DNA of 64,000 nt from Thalassotalea marina (GTDB lineage: Bacteria > Pseudomonadota > Gammaproteobacteria > Enterobacterales > Alteromonadaceae): positions 217,681 through 281,680 of the forward strand of contig NZ_BNCK01000008.1 of assembly GCF_014656435.1 (NCBI RefSeq). Reading direction: 5' to 3'. Numbering within the stretch: position 1 is the first letter of the stretch; each line of letters opens with the position of its first letter. A program made the translations under genes and the position numbers. Of this stretch, positions 9,327 to 17,664 are shown in pieces. The notes beneath the pieces were generated by a model that saw only the letters and a list, made by a program, of their open reading frames with translations, ran no database searches and was not told where the DNA came from.

Positions 9327-9932
9327 ATGAGTGTATTAGTGGGCCGTCCGGCACCTGACTTTACAGCTGCAGCAGTTTTAGGTAGTGGTGAAATCGTTGA
9401 TAACTTCACGTTATCAGAAGCAATTAAAGGCAAAAAAGCAGTTGTATTTTTCTATCCGTTAGACTTCACATTTGTTTGTCCATCAGAGCTTATCGCATTT
9501 GATCACCGCTTTGAAGAATTCAAAAGCCGCGGTGTAGAAGTAATCGGTGTTTCTATCGATTCTCAATTTTCTCACAACGCATGGCGTAACACGCCAGTAA
9601 ACGAAGGTGGTATTGGTCCAGTTCAATACACATTAGTTGCTGACGTTAAACACGAAATCTGTCAAGCATACGACGTTGAGCATCCAGAAGCTGGTGTTGC
9701 TTTCCGTGGTTCTTTCTTAATTGATGAAGAAGGTAATGTTCGTCATCAAGTAGTTAACGACCTTCCATTAGGCCGTAACGTTGATGAAATGTTACGTATG
9801 GTTGATGCTTTACAATTCCACCAAGAGCACGGTGAAGTATGTCCTGCTGGTTGGAACAAAGGTGACAAAGGCATGACTGCATCTCCAGACGGCGTTGCTT
9901 CATACCTAACAGACAATGCTGACAAACTATAA
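9327..9932 (+). CDS. Typical 2-Cys peroxiredoxin (AhpC/Prx1 type)
   Basis: The protein has 201 residues from the ATG at 9327, which sits seven bases after GGAG; a TTG twelve bases earlier overlaps that ribosome site and is unlikely. The peroxidatic Cys51 is in DFTFVCPSELIAF and the resolving Cys172 is in GEVCPAGW, so both catalytic cysteines are present. It reduces hydrogen peroxide and organic peroxides in the cytoplasm using thioredoxin or a similar donor; no AhpF gene is nearby. Bases are biased towards the codons of a highly expressed gene. The downstream terminator is 20 bases after the stop, so this is probably a single-gene unit. Confidence 0.95.
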   Translation: MSVLVGRPAPDFTAAAVLGSGEIVDNFTLSEAIKGKKAVVFFYPLDFTFVCPSELIAFDHRFEEFKSRGVEVIGVSIDSQFSHNAWRNTPVNEGGIGPVQYTLVADVKHEICQAYDVEHPEAGVAFRGSFLIDEEGNVRHQVVNDLPLGRNVDEMLRMVDALQFHQEHGEVCPAGWNKGDKGMTASPDGVASYLTDNADKL

Positions 9933-9952
9933 GTTGTAGTGAATTAGTATAG

Positions 9953-9978
9953 AAAAGGCCGCAACAGCGGCCTTTTTT
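9953..9978 (+). terminator. Intrinsic terminator of the peroxiredoxin gene
   Basis: A 10-bp stem (aaaaggccgc and complement) with the loop aaca is followed by six T, 20 bases after the stop codon. Confidence 0.9.
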
Positions 9979-10097
9979 CTGCTCTAAATAAATGTCGTTA
10001 CATGTACCAATAAAAATTATGTGCGATAAATCAAATTATTGCATTTTTGCACTTTGTACTAAGCTTAGCTTAACAAGGCATTGATTTAGGTAGAAAG

Positions 10098-10472
10098 ATG
10101 GAGTTACCGCGTGTTGTATATGAAAACCTTCCTTATGGCTATTTTTTAGCCAGTGGCGCTTTGTTTTCCTTAGGGGATAGTTGGCCACTATTGTTTTCAG
10201 GGGCGGTTTTTTATTTGGCTGCTTGTATCGTACTGGTGCAACGCTCAGCTCATCGCAGGCGCGATAAGTATAAACATAAACAAAAGCGTGTTTGGCTACC
10301 AGAGCTTATTTACGAATTTTTACCTTACGCATTTAGCGCCGTTGGTATTTTATTATTAATGATTTCTAACAGTAACATAGTGCAATTTATTGCGTTTAGC
10401 CTGATGATTTGGGCAATTCGTAATCTTATCTGTCGGCACAATAACCGTACACGCAAACAGGGCTTGTTTTAA
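10098..10472 (+). CDS. Small inner-membrane protein of unknown function
   Basis: This 124-residue protein has about four hydrophobic segments (roughly 12-28, 29-48, 75-92 and 94-112) joined by a very basic loop, [16 protein letters not shown]. That loop is expected on the cytoplasmic side. The sequence between the first and second halves is loosely repetitive ([12 protein letters not shown] and [12 protein letters not shown]), which hints at an internal duplication of a two-helix unit. I do not recognise a named family. The gene overlaps the convergent rnt gene by four bases at a shared TTAA. The ribosome site (taggtagaaag) is weak. Coding status is supported by open frame, composition and neighbour packing. 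Confidence 0.7.
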   Translation: MELPRVVYENLPYGYFLASGALFSLGDSWPLLFSGAVFYLAACIVLVQRSAHRRRDKYKHKQKRVWLPELIYEFLPYAFSAVGILLLMISNSNIVQFIAFSLMIWAIRNLICRHNNRTRKQGLF

Positions 10473-11149
10473 TCCTCAGTGGGTATTGGTTCAACAGGCC
10501 AACCACCCAAGGTCTGCCACTTATTTAAAATAAAACAAAATAATTCTGCTGTTTTTTCAGTGTCATATAGCGCTGAGTGCGCCTCTTTATTATTAAAATC
10601 TAACCCCGCAGCTTCACAAGCTTTGGCTAACACGGTTTGACCTAGCGCTAGGCCTGAAAGCGTCGTGGTATCAAAGCTTACAAAGGGATGAAATGGGGAA
10701 CGTTTAATGTTACATCTTTCAATCGCAGCATTTAAAAAACCTAAATCAAAAGCGGCATTGTGAGCAACAATAATGGCACGTTTGCAGCCTACTGCTTTCA
10801 TCTTCTTTCGAACAGTTTTAAATATTTCTTTTAATGCATGGCTTTCATCAACCGCGCCTCTAAGAGGGTTCGTTGGATCGATGCCAGTAAACTCTAAAGC
10901 CGCAGGCTCTAAATTTGCTCCTTCAAAAGGCTCAACATTAAAGTGCTGGGTTTGATCGAGAGAAAACAGTCCTGTTGTTTCATCAAAGTTTAGCGTGCTT
11001 GCCGCTATTTCAAGTAAAGCATCAGTTTGAGCGTTAAATCCAGCGGTTTCTACGTCAATCACTACGGGAAAATAACCGCGAAAGCGATCTGTATAGTTAT
11101 ATTTATTTGAGTTTTCAGTAGATGGTTGTGTTGCGCTTTCGCCACTCAT
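10469..11149 (-). CDS. rnt: Ribonuclease T
   Basis: This 226-residue DEDDh exonuclease trims the 3' ends of tRNA and other stable RNA precursors in the cytoplasm. Motif I is [10 protein letters not shown] with Asp32 and Glu34; motif II contains [10 protein letters not shown]; motif III is [10 protein letters not shown], with the general-base His and final Asp. The central part ([27 protein letters not shown]) is the RNase T signature and separates it from DnaQ. The ribosome site is weak (aaataaag). The N-terminal ~20 residues are Ser/Thr/Asn-rich and variable in the family. It is convergent with a small membrane protein and divergent from a motY-like gene, a pairing seen in other marine gammaproteobacteria. 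Confidence 0.95.
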   Translation of the reverse strand: MSGESATQPSTENSNKYNYTDRFRGYFPVVIDVETAGFNAQTDALLEIAASTLNFDETTGLFSLDQTQHFNVEPFEGANLEPAALEFTGIDPTNPLRGAVDESHALKEIFKTVRKKMKAVGCKRAIIVAHNAAFDLGFLNAAIERCNIKRSPFHPFVSFDTTTLSGLALGQTVLAKACEAAGLDFNNKEAHSALYDTEKTAELFCFILNKWQTLGGWPVEPIPTED

Positions 11150-11352
11150 ATTTAAACTTTATTTTTGCTTTTTGAAGATGCGCGCATTATGTCAGAAATT
11201 AATGTTGAAAACTAACGGAACACAGTAATAATTAATAATGAACCAAATTATTGCTAGCTAAATGTACAATTGTCAGCGAAAATAAAATTAATGTTAAAGG
11301 AAGCAGCAGTATTGCCGATAGATAAAATAAGCTTAATTACTGATTGATCGAT

Positions 11353-12219
11353 ATGAAAAAACTACTTCTTGCAATTTCTCTCTCTGTATTTGTGTCGCAA
11401 GCAAGCGCGGGTATACGTCAGTACCAAGCAGATCTATCTAATTCAAGTTGGCAGTTAAAAGACGACTCTCGATTACAATGTACCTTATCTCACAATATTC
11501 CTAATTATGGTGAGGCAAAGTTTTTTGCTAAAGCCAATCGTAATACCAACATGATGTTTGAGCTTGATATGCTCAATTTGCCCGACAATTATTCATTGGC
11601 AGAAGTAAGGTCAATAGCACCTTCATGGCGACCTGGCATAGGCGGACGAACTTTAGCAAACATGAAGTTGCACAAGCAATTTTCTCCAGATTTACCTAAA
11701 AAAGTCGCTTGGACCATGTTAACAGAACTTGAGAAAGGCATGAGTCCTACCTTTTATTATGATGATTGGTACAACGATGCCGATAAAATTTCGGTTGGCT
11801 TATCATCTTCTAAGTTTCATAAAGCTTATCAAAAGTTTGTTGGTTGCGTTGGCCGATTACTAAATTACAGTTTTGATGACATTGCTTATACGGTGTTAAA
11901 TTTTGAGTTTGGCTCAGATAAATTCACAAAAGCGTCTAAACGAAAAATTAATATGATTAGGGACTACCTATCTTTAGATCAAGATTTAGAATTAGTACTA
12001 ATTGACGGTTTTTCCGATAGCTGGGGTGCAAGAAATACAAACTTAAAAACCTCTCAGAAAAGAGCTGAAAAAATTCGTCAGTACTTTATTGAGAATGGTA
12101 TCGACCCTACTAGAATAGAAGCCAAAGGCTACGGTGAAAATCGCCACATTGCATCAAATGATACCGTATTAGGGCGAGCTAAAAATAGGCGAGTAGTTAT
12201 CCGAATGGAAAAGCCTTAA
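11353..12219 (+). CDS. motY: MotY-like sodium-motor protein with OmpA C-terminal domain
   Basis: From the ATG at 11353 the protein has 288 residues and a signal peptide MKKLLLAISLSVFVSQASA. The N-terminal half, with WQLKDDSRLQCTLSHNIPNYGEAKFF, resembles MotY of Vibrio. The C-terminal ~110 residues form an OmpA/peptidoglycan-binding domain: FEFGSDKFT, DGFSDSWGARNTNLKTSQKRA, and SNDTVLGRAKNRRVVIRM. MotY builds the periplasmic T ring that holds Na+-driven flagellar stators to the motor. Its position next to rnt is conserved in Vibrio and Shewanella. No other flagellar genes are in the window. A generic OmpA-family lipoprotein is the alternative. A strong terminator follows; no clear ribosome site is visible. 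Confidence 0.82.
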   Translation: MKKLLLAISLSVFVSQASAGIRQYQADLSNSSWQLKDDSRLQCTLSHNIPNYGEAKFFAKANRNTNMMFELDMLNLPDNYSLAEVRSIAPSWRPGIGGRTLANMKLHKQFSPDLPKKVAWTMLTELEKGMSPTFYYDDWYNDADKISVGLSSSKFHKAYQKFVGCVGRLLNYSFDDIAYTVLNFEFGSDKFTKASKRKINMIRDYLSLDQDLELVLIDGFSDSWGARNTNLKTSQKRAEKIRQYFIENGIDPTRIEAKGYGENRHIASNDTVLGRAKNRRVVIRMEKP

Positions 12220-12250
12220 ATACTGTGGTTAACCTAGAATAAACTTTGAT

Positions 12251-12278
12251 AAAACGCCCTTAATTAGGGCGTTTTTTT
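12251..12278 (+). terminator. Intrinsic terminator of motY-like gene
   Basis: The stem aaaacgccct with its complement and a five-base loop is followed by seven T, about 30 bases after the stop. The A-rich left arm may also serve the convergent gene. Confidence 0.9.
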
Positions 12279-12342
12279 CTTAACCTCTTGTTTGTATATA
12301 AATAGTAGTACCTAGAAACGCATTTTTTATGCGAAGTTGAGG

Positions 12343-13122
12343 TTACTTACTTGGCTCTGCATTTGGCAAATACTGCTGCCACCGCTCAAATATTTTTTGA
12401 TAACTTCCATCACGTTTTAAGTCGATTAATGCTTGTTCAAGTTTTGACAATACATTTTTGTCGGTATCTTTGTTACAGGCTAAATAAAAATTTAACGGCA
12501 AATCTGGCATTTCAAATAATCGCGATATTTTCGACATATCTATATTGGCTAACCTCGCGCGGTAATGAATTGTAATGTCGTCGGCTACAATTAAGTCAAT
12601 ATCATCACGGCTGGTTAACAACTTAAGTAAAGAACTCGTATTTTCTACAACATACAGATTTTCACCATCTTTAAAGCCACTTTTAAGCAGTGCTTGATGT
12701 GTAATATCGTCTTTTATTACTGCTGCGGTATATTGTTGCGCTTCTTCGATACTTTTTAACTGATAAGGTGGGTGTCCTTTGGCGCCAAAAATCACCATAT
12801 TCGTATTGGTAATATTGCCAACCCAATGAAAAAGAGGCTCTCTAAACGCCAATCGAGCAATAGAGTAAATACAAACCCCTTTACGCTGCAGTGTTAAGTT
12901 GTATGAGCGAGTCCAAGAATTGATAGATAAACTATACGGAATATCGGCCCGCTTAAATACTTCTTTGACAACTTCAGTACTGAACCCTTCAATTTTCCCT
13001 TGAGTATATACCTGATAGGGCGGAAGGGATTCTGTCACGATATGAATCGGCCTTTGTACTGTTGTTGGAACTTGTTGGTTAGCCAATAACATACTGCTTA
13101 ATAAAAATAGGCTATAACTCAT
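12343..13122 (-). CDS. Periplasmic solute-binding protein (SBP_bac_3-like), downstream copy
   Basis: The ATG at 13120-13122 overlaps the stop of the upstream paralogue in an ATGA, giving 259 residues with a hydrophobic signal (MSYSLFLLSSMLLANQQ). A 13-residue longer frame is not favoured. The body follows the family-3 binding-protein pattern: HIVTESLPPYQV, GFSTEVVKEVFKRA, a hinge, then KRDGSYQKIFERWQQYLP at the end. The segment WTRSYNLTLQRKGVCIYSIAR is typical of a clade that senses or binds amino-acid-like ligands without an adjoining ABC permease. No transport genes flank it, so a scavenging or sensory role is possible. Ligand unknown. Confidence 0.8.
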   Translation of the reverse strand: MSYSLFLLSSMLLANQQVPTTVQRPIHIVTESLPPYQVYTQGKIEGFSTEVVKEVFKRADIPYSLSINSWTRSYNLTLQRKGVCIYSIARLAFREPLFHWVGNITNTNMVIFGAKGHPPYQLKSIEEAQQYTAAVIKDDITHQALLKSGFKDGENLYVVENTSSLLKLLTSRDDIDLIVADDITIHYRARLANIDMSKISRLFEMPDLPLNFYLACNKDTDKNVLSKLEQALIDLKRDGSYQKIFERWQQYLPNAEPSK

Positions 13123-13919
13123 TGAATAATGTCCTTGCCATCGGGGACTAGTTGTTTCCACTCATGTGATATTTTTTGATATTGACCTGACTTTCTAATC
13201 GCAGCAAAGCCACTTTTTATCGCTTGTATGGTTTCTTTGCTTGTTTCTAAGTTACACGCCAAATAAAAATCAAGTGGTGATTGGTTTACCTTTAAATATA
13301 CGGCGAATTGTGATGGTGCAATATCGTTGTACAGTGCTCTGTAGGTAACCGTTAAATTGTCTGCAAGGATCAAGTCAATGTTTGTTCTCAATACTAACAG
13401 TTTTAATAGAGATTGCGTATTGTTCACGACGTATAAATTTTTAAACTCTTTGAAGCCTTTAGCTAACAATAATTGATGTGTCACGTCATCTTTTAGCACC
13501 GCGACTTTATAACGCTTGGCGTCTTCGACACTTTTAATATCGATATCAGTTCGACTTTTTAAACCAATAAAATGGCTGTTGGTTTGAGTTAACACATCAA
13601 CCCAATGAAACAGCTGTTCACGCTGAGGCGTGCGTGCAATGGAATAAATGCAAGTATTGGGACGTTCTTGCGCCAGATTGTAGGCACGACTCCATGGATA
13701 TACGATATAACTGGCATTTATGTCAGTTTCTGATACTGCTGCCTTTAATAGTTCAGTTGCAAAGCCTGATACTTGTCCTTGTTGAGCTATTTGAAAAGGA
13801 GGAAGGTGTTCAGTGACAAAAATGACATTATTTGATAAAGATGCTTTCGCGTGACAAGCACCAGAATAGATTAAACACAAATAAACAAAGAGGGGATAAA
13901 AATTATTCTTTTTGATCAA
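13119..13919 (-). CDS. Periplasmic solute-binding protein (SBP_bac_3-like), upstream copy
   Basis: This 266-residue protein is a clear paralogue of the next gene: both share TEHLPPFQ/TESLPPYQ, GFATELLKA/GFSTEVVKE, the WSRAYNL...CIYSIAR block, KDDVTHQ/KDDITHQ and FYLACN. The best start is a TTG at 13917-13919, with aaggaaaaggat directly upstream; no in-frame ATG lies nearby. The signal peptide ends around YSGACHA. The two genes form a translationally coupled pair that arose by tandem duplication. No ATP-binding or membrane subunits are adjacent, so the transport partner, if any, is elsewhere. Function beyond ligand binding cannot be assigned. Confidence 0.8.
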   Translation of the reverse strand: MIKKNNFYPLFVYLCLIYSGACHAKASLSNNVIFVTEHLPPFQIAQQGQVSGFATELLKAAVSETDINASYIVYPWSRAYNLAQERPNTCIYSIARTPQREQLFHWVDVLTQTNSHFIGLKSRTDIDIKSVEDAKRYKVAVLKDDVTHQLLLAKGFKEFKNLYVVNNTQSLLKLLVLRTNIDLILADNLTVTYRALYNDIAPSQFAVYLKVNQSPLDFYLACNLETSKETIQAIKSGFAAIRKSGQYQKISHEWKQLVPDGKDIIQ

Positions 13920-14012
13920 GATCCTTTTCCTTAAACATCTTTGTTTCTTTGCTCAATAAGTGAGGAACATCTCTTTGTGAGTTAATAACAGTGTTTAAAC
14001 TAAAGGTTATAT

Positions 14013-14636
14013 CTATTTGTGAAGTTTTGCTAAGTAAATGCGATAAAGTGTATGTAAAAAGAAATAAACAATGCCAGCACACATGCCAAACAAATGCGCG
14101 TTGATCGCAACATCTGCCTCAATTAACTGCTTGAGAGAATCAGTAGCACCGTATGTTTGCTCGTGTAACACTTTCAATATCACGCCAATAAAGAGCAGGT
14201 AACCGGTTTTATCGTTGTGCTTGATATCAAATAAAGCACCAAGTACAAAAAGCCCGTGTAAAACACCAGAAAGGCCAACATAAAAAAGCATATTAGGTGT
14301 AAAAAGAAAAATACCTAGGCTTACTGCAGCGGCGGTAAAAATATAGAAGGCCAATAATAATAAAGGTGAATAAAATTTGTTATGCAACAAAGCTAACAGT
14401 ACCAAAGCGGCCAAATTTAACCATAAGTGATAACTGTTGGTATGCAGTAAGTGGCCGGTAAATATACGCCAATATTGTCCTTGTTGAACCTCAATTTTAT
14501 TGTATTCAAGTACAGGTGTTAGCGCAGGTAGGAAATGCAGTAAAACAACCATAAGCCCGAAAAATAGAAAAGGCCAAAACAAGCATGCAGACTTAAATAG
14601 AGAATACCATGTCACTCGAAGTTTAAAGTTAACCAA
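14013..14636 (-). CDS. rrtA: Rhombosortase (rhomboid-family intramembrane serine protease)
   Basis: This 207-residue protein has about six membrane helices. The segment WRIFTGHLLHTNSYHLWLNLAAL is the rhombosortase-type version of the rhomboid HxxxN region; the catalytic serine is Ser123 in VGLSGVLHG and the base is His181 in NAHLFG. Rhombosortases process proteins that end in a GlyGly-CTERM tail and hand them to the type II secretion route in Alteromonadales and Vibrio. No protein in this window has such a tail. The best start is TTG, nine bases after aaaaagga. Its neighbours are a solute-binding pair and a divergent DTW gene. A generic small rhomboid is the alternative. Confidence 0.85.
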   Translation of the reverse strand: MVNFKLRVTWYSLFKSACLFWPFLFFGLMVVLLHFLPALTPVLEYNKIEVQQGQYWRIFTGHLLHTNSYHLWLNLAALVLLALLHNKFYSPLLLLAFYIFTAAAVSLGIFLFTPNMLFYVGLSGVLHGLFVLGALFDIKHNDKTGYLLFIGVILKVLHEQTYGATDSLKQLIEADVAINAHLFGMCAGIVYFFLHTLYRIYLAKLHK

Positions 14637-14738
14637 ACGTATTTGTCCTTTTTATGTTATTTTGATACTGTCGCGCCGATATTCGTTTGGATAACTAAAA
14701 AATCGTAACAAATTTAAGGTGACCGAGAGATTTTATCT

Positions 14739-15326
14739 ATGACAAGAGCGATATGCAATCACTGTGAAAGACCTATAATAACTTGTATTTGTTGCTATTT
14801 TACGCAAACGGCGAACAAGGTGAATATTATCGTATTGCAACACCCCTCTGAAGTTAAACAAACGAAGGGCAGTGTAGCGCTACTTAAACATTCATTATCA
14901 AATTGTACGGTGTTTGTTGGTGAAGACTTTACAGGACATCAGCAGTTGCAAACTTTAATTAAATTATATGCTGATGATCTAGCCTTGCTATACCCAAGTG
15001 AAGATGCAGAAGAGTTAACAGGAAGCAATTATGTGCTCGGTCGGTCAAATAAACCACTATCTACTTTAATCGTTTTAGATGGTACGTGGAAAAAGGCGTA
15101 CAAATTATTTCAATTGAACCCGTTTTTACATCAGCTCACTCATGTTAAGTTAGCTAATAATGTTGAAAGTCTTTACGCTGTGCGCAAAACAAATAAAGTC
15201 GGCGGGTTGTCGACGCTAGAGGCGTGTTGTCATGCTTTAGCTTGTCTTGAAGGCGATGATAATAAGTATCAAAAATTATTGAAGAATTTTGTTGAATTTA
15301 ATGAAATGCAGTTAGCGTTTCGTTAG
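14739..15326 (+). CDS. DTW-domain protein, tRNA-uridine aminocarboxypropyltransferase
   Basis: This 195-residue protein starts with a zinc-knuckle-like cluster, CNHCERPIITCICC, typical of DTW proteins. The family motif is LDGTWKKAYKL (D-x-T-W), and the region QHPSEVKQTKGSVALLKHSL is the SAM-binding start of the SPOUT-like fold. E. coli TapT (YfiP) in this family adds the acp group to U47 of several tRNAs using S-adenosylmethionine. This copy is short and may be either the TapT orthologue or a paralogue. The start ATG is preceded by a distant gagag. The ggt gene begins 22 bases downstream, and the two could be co-transcribed, with no obvious functional link. Confidence 0.85.
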   Translation: MTRAICNHCERPIITCICCYFTQTANKVNIIVLQHPSEVKQTKGSVALLKHSLSNCTVFVGEDFTGHQQLQTLIKLYADDLALLYPSEDAEELTGSNYVLGRSNKPLSTLIVLDGTWKKAYKLFQLNPFLHQLTHVKLANNVESLYAVRKTNKVGGLSTLEACCHALACLEGDDNKYQKLLKNFVEFNEMQLAFR

Positions 15327-15348
15327 TTATAAAAGGAGCATGTGATCA

Positions 15349-17103
15349 GTGATCGCTCATAGTAAATCGATTGTATTAACCTTTATTACTGGGGTTTGTT
15401 TTTTTAGTAATGCTTTTGCACAACAGATAGAAGATCGTGAGCCAGAAGCTGCAACAGGGTTGTATAAAAAGGAAGCTGTTACAACAAAGAAGTTTATGGT
15501 CGCAACGGCAAATCCATATGCTACTCGTATAGGCTATAACATTTTACAAAAAGGTGGCACTGCCATTGACGCCGCTATTGCGGTTCAATTAGCACTTACG
15601 CTAGTAGAGCCACAGTCATCTGGAATAGGTGGCGGCTCTTTCATTTTGCACTGGGACCAAAAAAACAAACAACTAACGAGCTTTGATGGTCGAGAAACGG
15701 CGCCACAAGCGGCAACGTCTGAACTATTTCTCGATAAAAATGGAAATGCAATTCCTTGGATTCAAGCGGTAGTTGGTGGACGCTCTGTCGGTGTGCCAGG
15801 TGTATTAGCTTCGTTAAAGTTGGCACATGACAAATACGGAAAACTTGAATGGAAAGAGCTTTTTGTTGACGCGATTAAGTTAGCTGATAGAGGGTTTAGA
15901 GTGTCTCCTAGGCTAGAGAAACTCGTTGCAATGCAATACAACCCTGGTATTACGGAGCTGCCAGCAATACGAAGTTACTTTTTCCCGCAGGGCAGAGCAA
16001 TTCAGGCTGGAGATAAACTTCGCAATGAAAAGTTGGCTAATGCATATCGAAGTATCGCTGAAGAGGGTATAGCGCCGTTTTATCAAGGCTGGATAGCTAA
16101 AAAAATGGTAGATGCTGTGCAAAAATCTCCAATAGCTCCAGGTAAACTGTCGGTTGAAGATTTAAAAGCATACCAAGCAAAAGAAGTTGCTCCTGTTTGT
16201 GCTGGTTATCGCCAATATCAAGTCTGCGGTATGGCACCTCCTAGTTCAGGAGGGGTAGCTGTTATTCAAATTTTGAAACAGTTAGAACCGTTTAATATTG
16301 CTAAACGTCCTTTTGAAGACGTGCAATCTGTTCACTTATATACACAAAGTTCACGTTTAGCGTTTGCTGACAGAGAGCGATATTTGGCAGATAACGATTT
16401 TGTTGACGTTCCAGTCAACGCGCTTATTGATGAGCAATATCTCGCCAATCGAAGTAATACCATTAACATTCACCAAGACATGGGCAAAGCTGCAGCGGGT
16501 AATATCAAAGATTTTGCTAATAGAGCGGATGATGTTGCCATGGAGTTACCTTCGACAAGTCATATTTCTATCGTGGATCAATATGGAAATGCAGTTTCGA
16601 TGACTACTAGTATTGAAATGGCATTTGGCTCTGCGGTGATGGTTGAGGGCTTTATTTTGAACAATCAATTAACTGATTTTTCGCTAGCACCCCAAATCGA
16701 TGGAAAGCTTGTAGCGAACCGTTTGGAGCCTAATAAGCGCCCAAGAAGCTCAATGGCACCAACGATTGTATTGGATAAAACAGGTGAGTCAGTAAAACTT
16801 GTGGTTGGTTCGCCTGGTGGCAGTCGTATAATAAATTATGTGGCGCAAACGATATTAGGCGTACTAGATTGGGGTATGGATCCTCAACAAGCGATTAATA
16901 TGCCTAAAGTGACCAATAGAAATAATGTCACTACTTTAGAAAAAGGCACTTCGATTGCTAATCTTAAATCTGGTTTAGAGGCGAAAGGACATAAGGTTTC
17001 GATAAGAGATTTAAATAGTGGCATTCAAGCGATTCAAGTGAAAAAATTTAGTTTAGTTGGTGGGGCAGATCCCAGAAGGGAAGGCAAAGTTATGGGAGAA
17101 TAA
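15349..17103 (+). CDS. ggt: Gamma-glutamyltransferase
   Basis: This 584-residue periplasmic enzyme cleaves the gamma-glutamyl bond of glutathione. It begins with GTG ten bases after AGGAG; an earlier GTG is closed by a stop. The signal peptide ends near SNAFA. Motifs seen: GGTAIDAAIAVQLALTLVEPQSSGIGGG, the APPSSGG loop, and LPSTSHISIVD with Thr403 as the autocatalytic nucleophile that would split the precursor into large and small chains. GSPGGSRI is the oxyanion-hole loop. The length fits the family. It ends at a bidirectional terminator shared with a convergent lipoprotein gene. Glutathione salvage of cysteine would fit with cysK nearby, but they are on opposite strands. Confidence 0.95.
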   Translation: MIAHSKSIVLTFITGVCFFSNAFAQQIEDREPEAATGLYKKEAVTTKKFMVATANPYATRIGYNILQKGGTAIDAAIAVQLALTLVEPQSSGIGGGSFILHWDQKNKQLTSFDGRETAPQAATSELFLDKNGNAIPWIQAVVGGRSVGVPGVLASLKLAHDKYGKLEWKELFVDAIKLADRGFRVSPRLEKLVAMQYNPGITELPAIRSYFFPQGRAIQAGDKLRNEKLANAYRSIAEEGIAPFYQGWIAKKMVDAVQKSPIAPGKLSVEDLKAYQAKEVAPVCAGYRQYQVCGMAPPSSGGVAVIQILKQLEPFNIAKRPFEDVQSVHLYTQSSRLAFADRERYLADNDFVDVPVNALIDEQYLANRSNTINIHQDMGKAAAGNIKDFANRADDVAMELPSTSHISIVDQYGNAVSMTTSIEMAFGSAVMVEGFILNNQLTDFSLAPQIDGKLVANRLEPNKRPRSSMAPTIVLDKTGESVKLVVGSPGGSRIINYVAQTILGVLDWGMDPQQAINMPKVTNRNNVTTLEKGTSIANLKSGLEAKGHKVSIRDLNSGIQAIQVKKFSLVGGADPRREGKVMGE

Positions 17104-17121
17104 CTTTGCACAATTGAATGA

Positions 17122-17147
17122 AAAAGACCCGTTAAAACGGGTCTTTT
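17122..17147. terminator. Bidirectional intrinsic terminator
   Basis: The inverted repeat aaaagacccg ... cgggtctttt around six A/T bases ends both ggt and the convergent lipoprotein gene. The lipoprotein stop codon (17132-17134) is inside the loop. Confidence 0.87.
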
Positions 17148-17566
17148 AGTATTTTATCGATGACCCATTTGTCATTTAGTTGGACCATAGATATTCTTTT
17201 AACATCTTTGAAATTACTATTTTGGTATGTCCCATCAAAATAAATAGTAATTACAGCTTTTTCTTTAAACTGTTCCCTGACTTTCACGCCGCTATCGTCT
17301 GGTTTAATAATGACTTCATCAAATGACATATTGAACATGTGACGAGCAACAGCACTAGGCGACTTATAATGCAAAATAATACGCGCCAATTGAGGAGCAC
17401 AAACAGAGGCTGCTTTTTCTACATCTCGCTCATTGTATAGTGCATGAAAAAATGCAACTGCAACTTTTTCTGGGTTATCAATTTCACTTATCGGCTTTTC
17501 TTTTGGTTGACAACCAACTAGTAAAACAAAAAGGGGCAAACACAACAGGCTAAAAATTTTATTCAT
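17132..17566 (-). CDS. Small lipoprotein, NTF2/SnoaL-like
   Basis: This 144-residue protein has a lipobox LLVGC (Cys19), so it is a lipid-anchored envelope protein; the residues after Cys (Q-P-K) do not carry the Asp+2 inner-membrane signal. The body, with VAVAFFHALYNERDVEKAASVCAPQLARII and a C-terminal pattern ending VQLNDKWVIDKI, resembles the cystatin/NTF2-like fold seen in DUF4878-type lipoproteins. No catalytic residues are apparent. It is a single-gene unit convergent with ggt; its promoter must lie between it and the cysK terminator. Function is unknown; the fold call is tentative. Confidence 0.75.
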   Translation of the reverse strand: MNKIFSLLCLPLFVLLVGCQPKEKPISEIDNPEKVAVAFFHALYNERDVEKAASVCAPQLARIILHYKSPSAVARHMFNMSFDEVIIKPDDSGVKVREQFKEKAVITIYFDGTYQNSNFKDVKRISMVQLNDKWVIDKILKDPF

Positions 17567-17620
17567 AAGGTTTAAGCATTTAATTCATAACTGTTTTTAT
17601 GATACATGAATTTAGTTAAT

Positions 17621-17646
17621 AAAAAAGGCGCTTGAAGCGCCTTTTT
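17621..17646 (-). terminator. Intrinsic terminator of cysK
   Basis: On the minus strand the stem aaaaaggcgc and its complement (five-base loop) ends in a T run, 19 bases after the cysK stop. Confidence 0.87.
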
Positions 17647-17664
17647 GGATCGTGAAATAAGATT

